This document shows positions 1 through 12,799 of a stretch of DNA of 64,000 nucleotides, piece after piece. The notes below the pieces were generated by a model. It made no database searches, was not told the DNA's origin, and saw only the letters and a program-made list of their open reading frames with translations. Origin of the DNA: Sindora glabra (lineage: Eukaryota; Streptophyta; Magnoliopsida; Fabales; Fabaceae); NCBI GenBank assembly GCA_020226215.1, contig CM035235.1:41945352-42009351 (forward strand), in the 5' to 3' direction. The position numbers and the translations under genes were made by a program. Position 1 is the stretch's first letter; every line of letters begins with the position of its first letter.

Positions 1-1477
1 TGGCCAAATATATTCATGAACAAATATTTTTCCTTTCTTGTTATTTCATCTCACATATTATTTCATATTTGCTTTATACATTTATGACTAGTTTTAAACA
101 TTGTTCACATCACTCTATACAAATTTCTCTTCCTTTGAATATGAATATGACTTTGATAATAAACATATAAATGAAAACTCATATTTTAGTTGAGACGTGT
201 GAACTTTTATGTATCGTTTATATTTTGAAGATTGATAGAAGTTCATTACTAAACTAAACAAATTTATTTTTGTCATCCTTTGATATTTCATATGCATGGT
301 TATCCCTTCTATTGCTCTTCTTCATGTATGGTTTATGTAGTATGGTTTATGGTGTTGGAATATACTTCTTTTCTTGCTATCCATATGAAGTTTTTTTTCC
401 CTCTATAAGTTTATTTATTAATGAGTTCCACTTCATGCATAGTACATTATTATATTTGCAAATTATTTATTTTCCCTCCTCATTTGACTATATATCCATT
501 TCAAAGATGTGCAGAATTAGAGTTTTTTGTTAGTTTTTTTAACTTATGTATGCATTTTTAACTTTTGAACTCCATCTCTTTACCAAAGTTTGTCTCTATT
601 TTATATGTTTACTCTTCCAAATTGTCATTTTGTCTCTATTCTTGCTTTTCTTTTAAGTATATATTTATTTGAAAGATGTGTAGAAGTAGAATTTTTGAAG
701 GTTTTTAGACTTTTGCACATCTTTTGACATTGATGGTAAGAGATTTTCAAATATATATTCTTTCTTGAATATGAATCATCTTTTCAATTTTTTTTAAGTT
801 CATGTTATTTTCTTAATGTTTAGAAACTATTTGTGTTCATCTTAGAAAGTTTTCATTATTTCATCACTTACACAATTTTTTTAAGTACTTGCTGCAATAT
901 AAGCCACATATAGTTGACAACATTCAATTATCATGACATAGAAGCAAAATTGACAAATACCATTGGATGTGACTATCGTTATTTGATCCAACCTTTCTTA
1001 TAACATATATATATGTCTTCTATTTTGTTTTCAACTTATATTTTAAGAATAGTAATACTTATTGATTATCTAAAATCAAGTTTGATTAAGCATATAACTA
1101 TTGATAGTGTTAAGTATTCCATGCCATTATTTTGAATTTGATGTTTTTGAATGATATTTTTTTAAGATTGTAGCATTCATCATTGCTTAGATCACTTTCA
1201 TTCCATTAACAAATATAGAAATAATTGGAAGATTGCTAGTGATGTAATAAGGATCTAGAATGACTTAAGGCCTAGTTCAATCAACATTTTGCAATCTATT
1301 AGGGTGGTTTTTATAGATAAATAGGTACTTTCATATTTGTTTATTGTTTAATTTTACATTTTCTTCCAATAGGCTATTTGCAAGGATACTTTCTTGCTAT
1401 TAACTTTTTTATTGATTGTAGAGGAAGAAGATTTAGGTTAGCATTGGTAGTAATTTACTGCATTATTTACAAGTCAA
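1..1477. other. AT-rich DNA without a recognisable gene
   Basis: Only short chance reading frames are present on both strands. I see no coding motif, RNA gene or repeat boundary here. Thymine-rich tracts dominate the plus strand. Confidence 0.6.
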
Positions 1478-1693
1478 TTGATTGAAGGGAACTATTATTG
1501 TATTAAGAATTTCAAAGTTGTTGACAATTTAGGAAATTTAAGAGCCACTCATCATGACTTTTGTATTGTATTTACTACAAGCTCTAAATTTACAACCTAT
1601 AATGTAGCCATTCTTTATAACAATTTTCATTGTATTCCTTTTCTTGAGATTCTTGAAAAGCATGTTCCTTTGAATTATGTAGTTAGCATATGA
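1478..1693 (+). pseudogene. Possible RPA70/DUF223-type OB-fold fragment
   Basis: A 71-codon open stretch begins with a segment of the type EGNYYCIKNFKV followed by LRATHHDF. This resembles the 'EG..Y.I.NF.V ... .R.T.H' pattern of plant replication protein A large-subunit-like and DUF223 proteins, which are also carried by Helitrons. The later FHCIPFLEI segment fits the usual 'F..F.EI' strand before the conserved 'DVIG', which is not clearly present. The family proteins are several hundred residues long, so this would be one exon or fragment. No Helitron terminus (TC start, hairpin plus CTRR end) was found nearby. The assignment rests on pattern memory only; it could be chance. Confidence 0.33.
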
Positions 1694-1949
1694 ATATTTG
1701 AAATGTTTTTAAAATGTGTTATCCTTATCACTTATCTTTTTCTCTTTCTTTTTTTAGTCTCTTTTGTTGTTATTTAATTTTTATTTTTACTTTTATCTAT
1801 TTTTTTTAATAAAGATATGATGGGTGATATCAAGAAAATGTCACTTTTGGAACATTTTCATATTGATGCTAAATGGTTAGGCAAGTTGAAGTTACATTTC
1901 AAGATACAATGCAAGTATTTACAAGATTACACTTTTTTTTATTTATCTC

Positions 1950-3253
1950 CTATATATCTAGATTATCACGAGGCTTATGTGTTTTACACATCCCTTTAAT
2001 TTAGCTGGCTTCAAATTTCTGTATTGTTTGCCTCTTTCTCATATATGTAAGTCAGATATGAATTTGAAAGTACTATAAATTCTCTAAACTCTAAGTCTTT
2101 ACCTTTTATCATATATAGATTCCTTGTGCTTGGCATTGTAAAATCAACTAGATTTTTGTTCAAGTTGCATATGTTAGGTTAAGAACTATTTTCCACTGCC
2201 ATTAAGCTTTTTCTATTTTTGTAACTTTCCTACTTCCACAGTGTAAAATTTTCATTTTCTTATATTAGTTGGCCAAATAGCTTAAATTCAAACATGCAAG
2301 TAAGTTTATGCTAGGTAGTATCTCAATCGAGAATGGACTTAGTTGATTTTTCACTTTTAAAATCTTTTAACCTAGACAAGGAGAAAAATTGATTACAACT
2401 CTAACAAAGTTTTGATTATCATGTTTTCTACTTGAAGAAAAGGCACCAAAGTTTAGAGTAAGAATAAAAAAGGCATGTGAATCATTGACAAGGTGGCTTT
2501 TCCTGTAGTTACCAAATGATAGACCTTTATTAGAATCAAGATCCTTTGAGAACAAGAATATAAAGGTCCCTTGAGTAGTTCTACATCAACATAATAAGAA
2601 GGATTTGGTGGACCTGCTTCAACATTGTTTATTAAGTTAGATCCAATGGTTGGATTCCCAAAGCCATATAATTCAATGTCTAATAATATTGAATATAAAA
2701 GGGCTGATGAACAATTTGCTAAAATCATTGATTTAATGAAAAATTTCTTGTCTTTTTCATTATCATCTATGTTGTCTTCATCTACAAAATCTATAGCTTT
2801 CAACATTATGATATGCCATACATAAAATCTATGTTGCAATCATATGTTTTTTTAACTATGCTATGAGTTTATGATTCCACCAAACCCTTTATAGTCATGC
2901 ATTAAAAAGTCATATTGTTTTGAAATTAAGAGATATGTTAGTCTACGATGGACAATCATCTTGCTTGGCAATTACAAGATGCGTTGGTTAAAAATCAAGA
3001 AAGATGTTGATTATTAATAAAATGACTTGATGATTCATGACTAAGAATAATTTTGGTTCACATTTTCTTTATAAATAGGATCTAAAACAAAGTAGAAAAA
3101 TTATTAAATATTCTTGAACCATAACTTTGAAAATTTTTTATTGAATTGTTAAAGAGTCATGTTGGTTCACATTATCTTGTGAAACAATTTTCTTATCTAA
3201 ATCTTCCTTTCACACATGTTCCTTAAATTTTGGATACTCCTAAAAATTATTAA
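1950..3253. repeat. Partial T1 repeat unit, copy D
   Basis: From the segment reading 'gaggcttatgtgttttacaca' onward this region aligns by eye with 12660-13650, 36080-36250 and 49500-50700. Shared blocks include the 'gattccttgtgcttggcattg' region and the minus-strand frame at 2453-2839. Homology stops at about 3253, right after 'aaaattattaaa', where a CACTA transposase relic begins. The copy is shorter and more diverged than those at 9.4-15 kb and 48.3-53.5 kb. Confidence 0.7.
2367..2839 (-). pseudogene. Fragment of unknown repeated gene-like unit (copy D)
   Basis: The minus strand carries an acidic stretch (VDEDNIDDNEKDKK) followed by FFIKSMILANCSSAL, then a Gly/Pro/Asn-rich part (GFGNPTIGSNLI, VEAGPPNPSYYVDVELLKG). 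The frame then shifts and continues in the overlapping frame (DSNKGLSFGNYRKSH). Three other copies in the window keep the same minus-strand pattern. I do not recognise the family. No signal peptide or membrane segment is evident. The plus strand is also partly open across the same block, so the coding strand is inferred from better conservation of the minus reading across copies. Confidence 0.45.
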
Positions 3254-3269
3254 AGGATGTAATGCTAAC

Positions 3270-4640
3270 ATTGTTGATATTGGGGCCCAAGCAATTAAGA
3301 AATGGCATAAATATCTTCTTAGCACTACTTGTTCTAAAATGAAAGATATAAAATTAGTTAGCTTGAAGTTTCACAATTATCATACTTTGATGTAATAACT
3401 TTTACTAGTTGCCATTCGAATAATATTTCCTAAACATATGGACGGGCTATCACGAGGCTTTGTTTCTTTTTTCAATGCAACATGTGCCTAATTTATTGAC
3501 TGGGAGGATTTAGATGACTTGTAGAGGGATTTTTACATCACATTATGCCAACTTTAAGATATATTTTTTAGCAACATTCTTTTTGACATAATAGTGCATT
3601 TGATTATGTATTTGGTGAGGGCAGTAAGACTATGTAGTCTTGTTTACTTGAGGTGGATGTACCCAATGGATCACTACATGAAGATCCTAAAAAGATATAT
3701 GTGCAATTGAAATAAGCCTAAATGAAGTATTGTTAAAGGGTACATTGTTGAAGAAATTGTTAAGTTTTGCATCTCATACTTGTCAAATATGAACACTATC
3801 AATTTTCTTAAGCCTCGCCATGGGAGCAGAATTTTAGGGAAATGCACATTAGAGAATTGAGTGGAGAACATAAATCATGAAATGTTGGAACAAGCATACT
3901 TCTACATCCTACAAAATAATAAAAAGATTTAGCCTTATAAAAGGGCATAATGCTCTCATAAAAGATCTCCATTATGATAAGAATGAGAATTGGATACAAT
4001 CTAAACATAATCACACATTTATTAAGTGATTTTGCAATTGAGTGGGTAACATAATGGATAAAACACTAGGTGCCATTTTTGAAATTGTAAGAAGGTTGAT
4101 CAATGGGCTTTACATCATATCTTATCAAGGATATGACATCGATAAATATTCATTTTATACTAAGAAACAAGATAATAGAAGAATCATGCAAAATAGTGGA
4201 GTTACTCTAGTGACTTAAACAATGCATATCTTAAGTGCCATAAACCCCATTTATGCTATGACATTATATTATAAGATCATCAAATTTATGTAAGAGCTTG
4301 ACTAAATCCAATTCAGAACAATGACATTCGAATATATGAGCTAGGATTCATATTGGTGGATCTTAGTAACGAGGATCATAAAGAGGGGCCATTGAAAATG
4401 GCATTCTAGGCAAAACAAGCTTTCTATGTCTTAAACCTAATTGATAATAAGTGTTCTATAGTTCTTCAAGAGAAGAGACAAATTATTGGTAGTGAGAATG
4501 AAGAATATATAATCACTAATATTGAAAACACCCCTCTTTTCTCATCAAGACTACTTTTGGTTATTTATAAAGGCAATTTGAAGGAGTTTTATGTGTGTTA
4601 AGATTATAAAGAAGAGATATAGATTAATGATCCTTCCAAA
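3270..4640 (+). pseudogene. CACTA (En/Spm) transposase relic with DUF4218 and DUF4216-like parts
   Basis: Translating the plus strand with frame changes shows blocks typical of the TNP2-type protein of plant CACTA elements. Around 3380-3440 is the 'LLLVAIRIIFPKH' block. Around 3560-3800 are LVREV, RWMYPMDHYMK and IVKGYIVEEIVKFC, the DUF4218 signature. Around 4125-4215 are GYDIDKYSFYTKKQD and NSGVTLV, and around 4330-4500 FxLVDLSNEDHKEGP, AKQAFYVLN and VLQEKRQIIGSENEEY, the DUF4216 block. Stops and frameshifts are frequent, so no product is expected. The catalytic transposase domain and both termini are absent. The relic abuts T1 copy D at about 3253. Confidence 0.8.
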
Positions 4641-5423
4641 TAAATTTCCTATACCATAAGTTCAAGGTATTAATGTCCTTTTTTTTTAGTTATGCTTACA
4701 TGCACAATTATTTCTTAGTTTATATAGAATATTGAAATAGATATATTTGGATAATATAGGTCCCATTTAAGAGATGCACAACAATAAATTAAACATACTT
4801 AAACATAATAATATCCATAATAAATTAAAAGGTAACTTTTCTTTTATCATAACAAACCTTTTCTTTGTAATTGTTGCAATAGTCAAATTTTCTTTTCCTT
4901 TCTTAACTCCTTTGTAGTTTGATACTTTAAATTTATGTCATTCAGTAATGCTTTAGATTTATGTCATACAACAGTACAACTTATTAGGTATTCCTCACAT
5001 GTATGAGTACCTAGAATTAACTAAAGGAAAAACAAGGCTATTTTGTCTATATGGATTGCATATGTTGAATTTGGGGTTGTGTACTATGATTAAGATGAAA
5101 TGTACATTGCTTTCTATTTAATATGGGGTTTATATGTATTATAAAATTGTTGGATTATGGTTTTAGGGGTTCTAGATATATTTTAGGTTAGAAATAGTGC
5201 AATAATATATTACATGGGACATTATACAAAATGGAAAGGGTGGACAGAGTAAGATTTTCAATTTTTAGTTTAGGGAGGAATGCAATACCATTATAACAAA
5301 TCATCACTTGTGTTACAAATAAAATCATGGTACAAGATCAAGATTTTTGTAACTATGCTATTTATCCACCGAAATATTGGTTGAATAGTCCTATAGCACA
5401 AGTGAGCACAATAAGAAAATTGC
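4641..5423. other. No gene seen
   Basis: AT-rich DNA between the CACTA relic and the candidate CACTA-like element. It could hold the degraded 3' part of the transposase relic, but I see no terminus or motif. Confidence 0.5.
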
Positions 5424-8201
5424 CACTAGAAAAAAATCCTATGGCATAAATGATTTTTTTATCATAGATTCACCCATGGCTAATAGATTCTTCTAGTCAT
5501 GAATACAAATGTAGCAAGAAAGGTATATCAATGGCTAGTAACTCATATTGCTATAAAAAATTATGATAAAAAATAAAAAAAATATTACAAAAACTAATTA
5601 GCTAACTAAAATAATTCTTCTACATTCAAATTGATTTAATTATTTAACCAATTCAATGAAGTGTTATCATGTTATTTTGTTTGCATATATGCTAAAACTT
5701 ATTGATGTTTTCAACTTATATTAAGTTAGTATAAATTATTGAAACTTTATCAATCTAGAAATCATCTGAATCTCTAAGCTAGCAAATGTCAAGCCTTACC
5801 ATTATACTAATTTGCTTCTTTAGTATTATAATAAAATATATTTTATGCAAAACTTTGATTGATCAATTAACTTAAAAAACAAAACAACACTCATGTATAC
5901 TAATTATATAATAATAAAATATTACATAAGTACATTTAATAAAGATATACTAATGCTAAAAAGATTTATGATTTTTTTAAAAAAATTGTTTTGTCTAAAC
6001 TAAATTCTCATTTATTCTGTCACTAATTTTGTTTGTATCAAATTTATTTTTTACAAATATTTGATATCAATATTATCACTTATAAATAATAAATTAGTTA
6101 ATGTTATCCTTTTATTTATATTTTTTTATTAATTATTGTTATTTGAGTTCTTATAAGATAAAAGTAAAATTTTTACATCTTTTGAGTAATGTTTTATTAC
6201 TTTCTAAAAGTTCTTTCAATAAAGGTTGAATTATATGAAATAAATATTCATAAAAATTATAATTTTGAACTATTATGCATATTTAAATTTTAATTATGAA
6301 TTAAATTTAAATTATTATAAATTATTTACTTTTAATTTTTTATTTATAATACATATCTTTATCATTGAAAAATATAAGTTAAATCATTCAACTCTTCATA
6401 AATTTTTAATATTAATTTCGTCTCTCATTTATTATCTATATTTAATTTTTATCCTTCCATTTACCAAGTCATTAACCCATCAATAAAATTATAAATAAAT
6501 GGACTAAATTAATTAAATTATTATTTAGAAGGGAAGAAATTAATACAAAATATTTGTAAGGAACAAAATTAATACAATTGAAATTAGTAAGAGATAAAAA
6601 TAAAATTTTAGACTATTATATATATATATCAATTCCATAAATATAATTTACTTAAAAAATTTTAATATAATAATTTTATTATTATTAAATTACATATAAT
6701 TTTACTTAATTATTATTTTCAATTTTTAATGAAAGTTTTGTTAATATTATAATGATGAATGTAAAACTTTTTATTACATATTTTTATAATGAAACTTGTT
6801 ATCACTTATGTCATGAATTATACTATTTATATATAATATAATAATTTTGGTATTTTCATAATATATATATCTTCTTCATCAACACATTTTCTAAGAATAA
6901 TGTGATATGATAAAAAAATAAATCTTTTTATAATGTTTTGCATACTGAATGATTTCATTTTATTTAAGCAATATTTAAAAAATTGAAAAGAATAACAAAT
7001 TTAAAAATTTGTTTTATATGAATGTATTATATATATGCATAGGTTTATCTAATTAATTTTTAATTTTAATATGTAAAGAATTTAAATTTATTAAATAATT
7101 ATATAAAATAATCTTTGATATATTATAATATTTATTTTGTTAATGTATATTGATTTTATTATTTAAATTTAATTGATGGAGAGTTAAGTGGTTATTTATT
7201 ATTTATAAAAAATTATTACATTCTAATAGATATTAAATGTAGTACATATATAAACAAAAATGCTTAAGAACTTAATAATCAAGCTCTTTCTTATATATCT
7301 TAAGATTTAGGATTCAATTTCTATCTTTATTATTTTAATAAAATAATAAATGTACTTAACTATATAATTTATGAGTAATTCTATCTTTTTACATATATTT
7401 TATAAATCAACTAATTGAAAATGTTGGGTTTTACATCTTTTTTATTTTGGTTGATTGGGGGCCAATCAATTAATCAAATAAGTTGCTTATTAAATTCCTA
7501 AAATAATTATTGAACTTGATCAATTAGTTAAAGGCCCCTTAATTTAAGTGATGAATTAGGTATTTGCTAAATACCCATAACATATAAATATTTATAATTT
7601 TTTATTGTCCACTATATTGTAGCATATTGCATTTATTATAAATATCCTCTTTTATATATGCAGTTATCATAGAAATGGTATATTTAACTATGATCTTATC
7701 CATAGAATTAATTTGTGACATAAGTAATACTTTGATATAGATAATTTTTTTATTTTACTTATATGATAGAACAAGTGAAACTTTGCCATAAGGAATGTGT
7801 TGTCATTATTTAGTTTATGGTACAAGTGATACTTTGTTACAAAGAATGTATTCTCATAACTTGGTTCATGACACAAGTGATAATTTGTCATAAAGTTTTT
7901 TCGATAGCATAAATGATAATTTGCCATGAGCAATGTATTTTCCTAAATTAGTTTGTGGCATAAGTAATATTTTGCCACAAGTAAAATTTTTTGTAACATA
8001 AATGATAATGTGTTCCCATAGCTTAATTCGTGACACAAGTAATACTTTGTCATTGGTAAAACTTTTCTATAACATAAATTTTTAATTTTTTTTACATTTA
8101 TTTAAATTTTTTTATTCTCGTGGCAAGAGATAAAAATGTTATGATTAATTTTTTAATTTTCATGGTATAATTCGTGATATAAATGTTAATTTGTTATAGT
8201 G
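5424..8201. mobile_element. Candidate non-autonomous CACTA-like element
   Basis: The left end reads CACTAGAAAAAAATCC and the right end reads ...TTTGTTATAGTG, whose complement is CACTATAACAAA. The two ends are therefore CACTA-type inverted termini with imperfect extension. The motif 'GGCATAAATGAT' near the left end recurs in diverged form many times inside the right end. The interior (about 2.8 kb) is extremely AT-rich and noncoding. The three bases flanking each side (TGC and CAC) do not match, so a target duplication is not visible. CACTA elements normally give 3 bp; this one is either decayed or the boundary is wrong. Confidence 0.45.
7690..8080. repeat. Subterminal short repeats of the CACTA-like element
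   Basis: A motif close to 'TTYRTGRCAYAAGTRATA' followed by 'CTTTGYCA' recurs roughly every 25-50 bases, partly as inverted pairs (GTGRCA and TGYCAY). This produces a minus-strand frame at 7688-7933 with a spurious repeating protein pattern (YHLCH/YHLYH). Arrays of this kind are the usual transposase-binding subterminal regions of CACTA elements. The repeating peptide is a by-product and not a gene. Confidence 0.55.
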
Positions 8202-9083
8202 CACGATGCCAATTATATGAATTACCAAAATTAAATAATGAACATTCCATGTTAATTAATAAAATAAAATGACATTATATTAGAATTTTCAACAATGGTT
8301 ATCAAGAGAAAATAGATATCATTAAATATCATCAATTACCTAGTGGTATGACTTACAAGAAACAATGGTGATTTTTTTCTTAGAGAAACTAACATAATAT
8401 TATTTTTTTACAATAATTTTGTAACCAACATTATAAAATGATGCTAAAAAAATAGTATAAAATTGACATCTAATCTCTTAAATTACTGATGTCAATCTAT
8501 GACTTTGTAGCAATGCTGCAATAGTTCAAACCATAAAATCAACACAATAAAATAAGACCAAATTAATAAAAAACTTTAGAAAATAAGAGATTCAATTCTT
8601 TTATCAAAATTCCACTTTAGAGATTTTATACACTCCTTCAAAATTTCCTTTTTGAAATCAAGAACAATAATAAACTATCTCTTTTTTAAGTAAATAATCC
8701 TTTTACAAATCAATAACGCTTTTCTTTCAAAAGGAATGCCTTCGTGTCTTTATTTAACAATGTGGATAAATTTTAAAAGCATTATAAAAGGTGGTGATTT
8801 TAAACAAAATTTGTGTAACTAGTAATTTCAAAATGCATAGTGTAAAATCATATAAGATAAATATTTTTATTTCTTTTTTAACTTTTTATTTTTTTAAATT
8901 ATATAAAATTAAAAGAATGAAATGTTGAAAGTTGAAACAAATGAAGAAAAATAAAAATATTTTTATTATTTATTTATAAATTATGAGAACAGATGTTTTA
9001 AAATTAATAAAACAAATGTCAAAAATTCTCTCAAATATCCCAAAATATTAGTATAAGATTATTTGCACATAAACAAATACAAT
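8202..9083. other. No gene seen
   Basis: AT-rich DNA. Only short frames interrupted by stops; no repeat boundary recognised. Confidence 0.5.
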
Positions 9084-9271
9084 AAAGATAATGAATTAAA
9101 ATCATCAATTGGTTGCATCAGTGTTAGCAGGTTGAGTTCCATAATGTTTCAAGCCTTGTTCAAGGTCCTAAGTTTGATCTATTTACTATTCTTGCCCTGA
9201 ATAGGGATTAGTTTCACACCTAAAGGCATGGGGACACATAGATGCAAACCAAAAAAAGATAATGAATTAAA
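9084..9271 (+). mobile_element. tRNA-type SINE with 17-bp target-site duplication
   Basis: A 154-bp body (9101-9254) lies between two perfect 17-bp copies of AAAGATAATGAATTAAA (9084-9100 and 9255-9271). The body has an A-box-like stretch (TTAGCAGGTTGAG) and, about 35 bases on, a B-box-like stretch (AAGTTTGATCT) close to the RNA polymerase III consensus GGTTCRANNC. It ends in an A-rich run just before the second duplication. Long perfect duplications, an A-rich tail, short length and an internal promoter are the marks of LINE-mobilised SINEs. The source tRNA cannot be assigned by eye. It lies just outside the tandem duplication that starts at about 9437. Confidence 0.75.
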
Positions 9272-12200
9272 TATGTAAGCAATTCTAACAACTCCCATAG
9301 TTCATCTTGAAAGTGCTAAGAGTCCTAGTTTCCTTGGAGCACTTTACGCCACACATGCTAATTACAAATCCTATTGCCTCATCATTAGTCAAGGAGTTTT
9401 TGAACCTATTAACGATTAATTTATCAAGAAGAGAGAATCTAAACACAAACAAGATAATTAATGAATCTTAAATTTTTACTTCAATCCACTTGAGTTTCAC
9501 CTGTTTCATTTTACTCAAAATTTATTCTGACTATAATGGTCACACCCTAACAACAATAGAACAAGAATTTAGCCCTTCCCATAACATATGACCCTTCTGA
9601 ATTCTCGTTATGATCTATGAATTAGGTTTAGTGTTTTTATGCTACTATTTGTTTTGGGTCCGAGTAAACATGTCCAACCCCATTTTAGATTACAATTGGA
9701 TCACTAGGTTCATTGCAAATATTGATTTTTCTGTTTAAATAGCATGTAGCATTCATAAGTCTTGAAGCAAATACCCGAATCCAAGGTAAGGAGGGCCAGG
9801 AATTGCAAGAAAGATTAGAGAATGCTAGGTTCTCTTTCTCAAATTTGGTCAAATGTTAAGAGGTCATAACTTACAGTTTTTTAGTTTTATTTTTAACAGC
9901 AATGCTATATGTATTAAAAATGAAATTCAAAACAATAATAATGTCCTGACCAAATGAACTACGGATTAATGCTTTGTAAAGTGTTAAAATAAGATAGTAA
10001 ATTGTAATTTATAGTTTTACTTAAATGTTTAAATATAAGAAAATGGAAGAAAAAGGAAATCAGATGACTAATCATTCTTCCTTTTTCATTTGGTTCAATT
10101 TTTCATGTCCAATTACTTCATCAATTGTTTCTAAAGATAACTTTTAACACTTCTTAGAAACTAATTTGTTGATCTGCATCTTTATAATAGTATGCGCATC
10201 GCTTTTCTATTGTTATATAAAGTGTTCACTAGTTGCTGTCTTTCGACCCTTCTTTTGAGGTTGCTTGTCCTTAGATTATGGCAATATTTCATACAACAAA
10301 TAATATACTCTCTAAAAGTGATTTATATACTAACTTGTTAGAAAAACTGAGTTTTGAATTAAAAAGTTATCTTAAATAGTTTATAATTTATAATTTGAAA
10401 ACAGGTAGATTATAATTTATAAGTCGAGATCTCTCAATTTTCTTCAAATTTAACCATTTTATTTTCAATAATTTAGCGCTCATGGTCACAATAATCAATT
10501 ATATTTCTATTTTAAATGATTAATAAATAAATTAAAATTAATTAAGTATGTAAATGAATTAATATATTATTTTGGAAATTTGGTATAAATAATAAAATAA
10601 AAACTTGTAAGTGTAAATGGATTAACATATAATACCATAAATTTAATCTAAATAATTAAATAAAAATATAAAAAAAAATGAACAATGTGATAAATTATAA
10701 TTAATTCAATTTTAGTTAATTATTTCTATATTTTAAACTATAAATATATATAAAATATATGTATGCAAATACAGATGTAATATTATAAAATATAACAAAT
10801 TATATTTTTAGTAATTGTATTTTTTTTTGAAATAATAAGTATATAAAAATTATGTAAATAAATAAATATATAAGGCCATAGAATACAATTAATTGAATTT
10901 TAGGTAATTATATTTTTATTTTGAACATAATATAACTTAATTTCAAGTAAATATGAGTGAAAATATTATTTTATATTTTTAATTGTTTCAACAACTAATT
11001 TTATGAAATACTTATATAATTAAATAACTTATCAATTATTAGCTAATTTATTAACTTTCAATTAACTTATCAATTATTTACTTGAAACATATCCTATTTC
11101 TAATATTTTAATATTTTCACTAGTTGCTCTTTTTCCTCACTTCTTGCTTGAAGTGGGATTCACAGACCATATTTTACAATTATAACATTATTTAAGCTAG
11201 ATTTATCAAGGATTTCAAATCAAAACACACATGTCACCACAATTGTTGGGGCTAATTATATTTAATATCACTAGTTAATCACATAATAAACATTATCTTA
11301 TCAGATCTTACCCTGTCTGTAGAGTGAATAAATTTAACATATAACATAAGACTTTTGAATAAGCACAAAATTGGTTCGTTCATAAAAACATGCCTCAAGT
11401 TGGCTTTTTTTTTTTTTTTTTTGGCATACCTCACCCTATGAATTAGATAAATTTGATATATAAAATGAGACTTGTCAAAAAGCACATAGTAGGATCGGTT
11501 GTAAAAACAACTCCCAGGTTGGATTTTTTATCATAATGTTAACAATAAAAAAAATTATGGATCCTTCTTAAAAACACCTCTCATGTTGGATTTCTTTCAT
11601 TACTTTCTTAAAAATTCAACTCATACTAAATTTGAGTCTTCAGATTCCACGCCATGTGTGTTCTTATAATTAGCACAATTGATTAAAAAATTATTAATTA
11701 AATGCAAAGCACTTTATACTAATATTCAACAATTTTTTAAATAATAAGATTGTAATGCATTAAATTTAAAATATTATACTAGCATAGTAAAACATCTACC
11801 GTAATATTAATAATTCTTGTAAACAAAATTTTGATATTTTGTGAATTTTAGAAAAATAAACAAAGAAACTTCTCTGAATAAACTATAAAAAATAACATAA
11901 TTCGCATATTTTTTTAAGCTTTAAATTATTGTATAATTCATTGAAATTTTATGAATTTAAGAAAAATAAACAAAGCTGAAATAGCCCCCAAATCAATCAA
12001 ATACAGCATGATTTGTAGAAATTTTAACAACAAATTATAGAATAATTCTCTCTTTCTAATGTTACAAAATTGATGGGGCGGAAATAAAAAGCCGTATTTC
12101 TCTCATTAAATTTAAATAGGAATGACAAAACATTTTAGAAAACGTCCAAGATGTGTGTTCCTATCATTAGCACGTTTGATAAGAACAATCCATTGAGATT

Positions 12201-12322
12201 CATAGAATAATTGGAATTTCTCTGAATAAACTCAATAAATCAACATAATTTATAGATTTTTTAACAATAAATCATAGAATAATTCATTGATATTTTTAAT
12301 TAGAGAGACAAACAAAGTAATA

Positions 12323-12396
12323 GCTCCAATTGTGTTTCACAAGAACATTTATACGATTTCCGTCACAGTCTTGTAGTTTGAAATATTTCACTATTT
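12323..12396 (-). other. Conserved minus-strand peptide block in T1 copies
   Basis: The minus strand reads EIVKYFKLQDCDGNRINVLV, followed by KHNWSY. The matching blocks read the same with mostly conservative changes at 24582-24655 (EKYFKLQDSDGNCLNILV), 35571-35640 and 49047-49115. Preservation of one frame in several copies hints that it was an exon of the unit's ancestral gene. I do not recognise the peptide and cannot rule out chance. Confidence 0.35.
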
Positions 12397-12799
12397 CTCC
12401 GGTCTTTTGGCTTTTTATCCTTTTTTTACTTATTCCTTTCACAAGTGCATCTTCCTTTACATCAAGAGTTCAATACATGATCTAATGGTTTAACCACTTT
12501 TATTATCCCATAATGTTTGCTACCACAACAAAGTCATACCGAAAGTCAAGATACATGCATCTACATAGAGAGCACATCAGTGGGTTTTGGAGATTGAAGC
12601 CAAGCGAGTCTCAGTATTTGCTTACTCATCTTTCATGTCTTTAGCTTATTTGGGATTCTGGATCACCACAAGGATTAAGTGTGTTACACGTCCTTTCAGT
12701 TGGCTTCAAATTTCTCCCTTGTTTGTATCCTTCTTAAATAAATTGATCAGATCTGATTTTGCAAAAAGTAAAGACCATAGTCTTCTCCTATATCATATG

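Noticed and set aside
1817..1999. 60-codon frame as a second exon after the RPA-like fragment
   Set aside because: It does not match the RPA pattern, no convincing splice sites could be chosen, and its end overlaps the start of T1 copy D.
7688..7933. Minus-strand repeat protein pattern (YHLCH/YHLYH)
   Set aside because: It is produced by short subterminal DNA repeats of the CACTA-like element; spacing and frame are not kept across all units.
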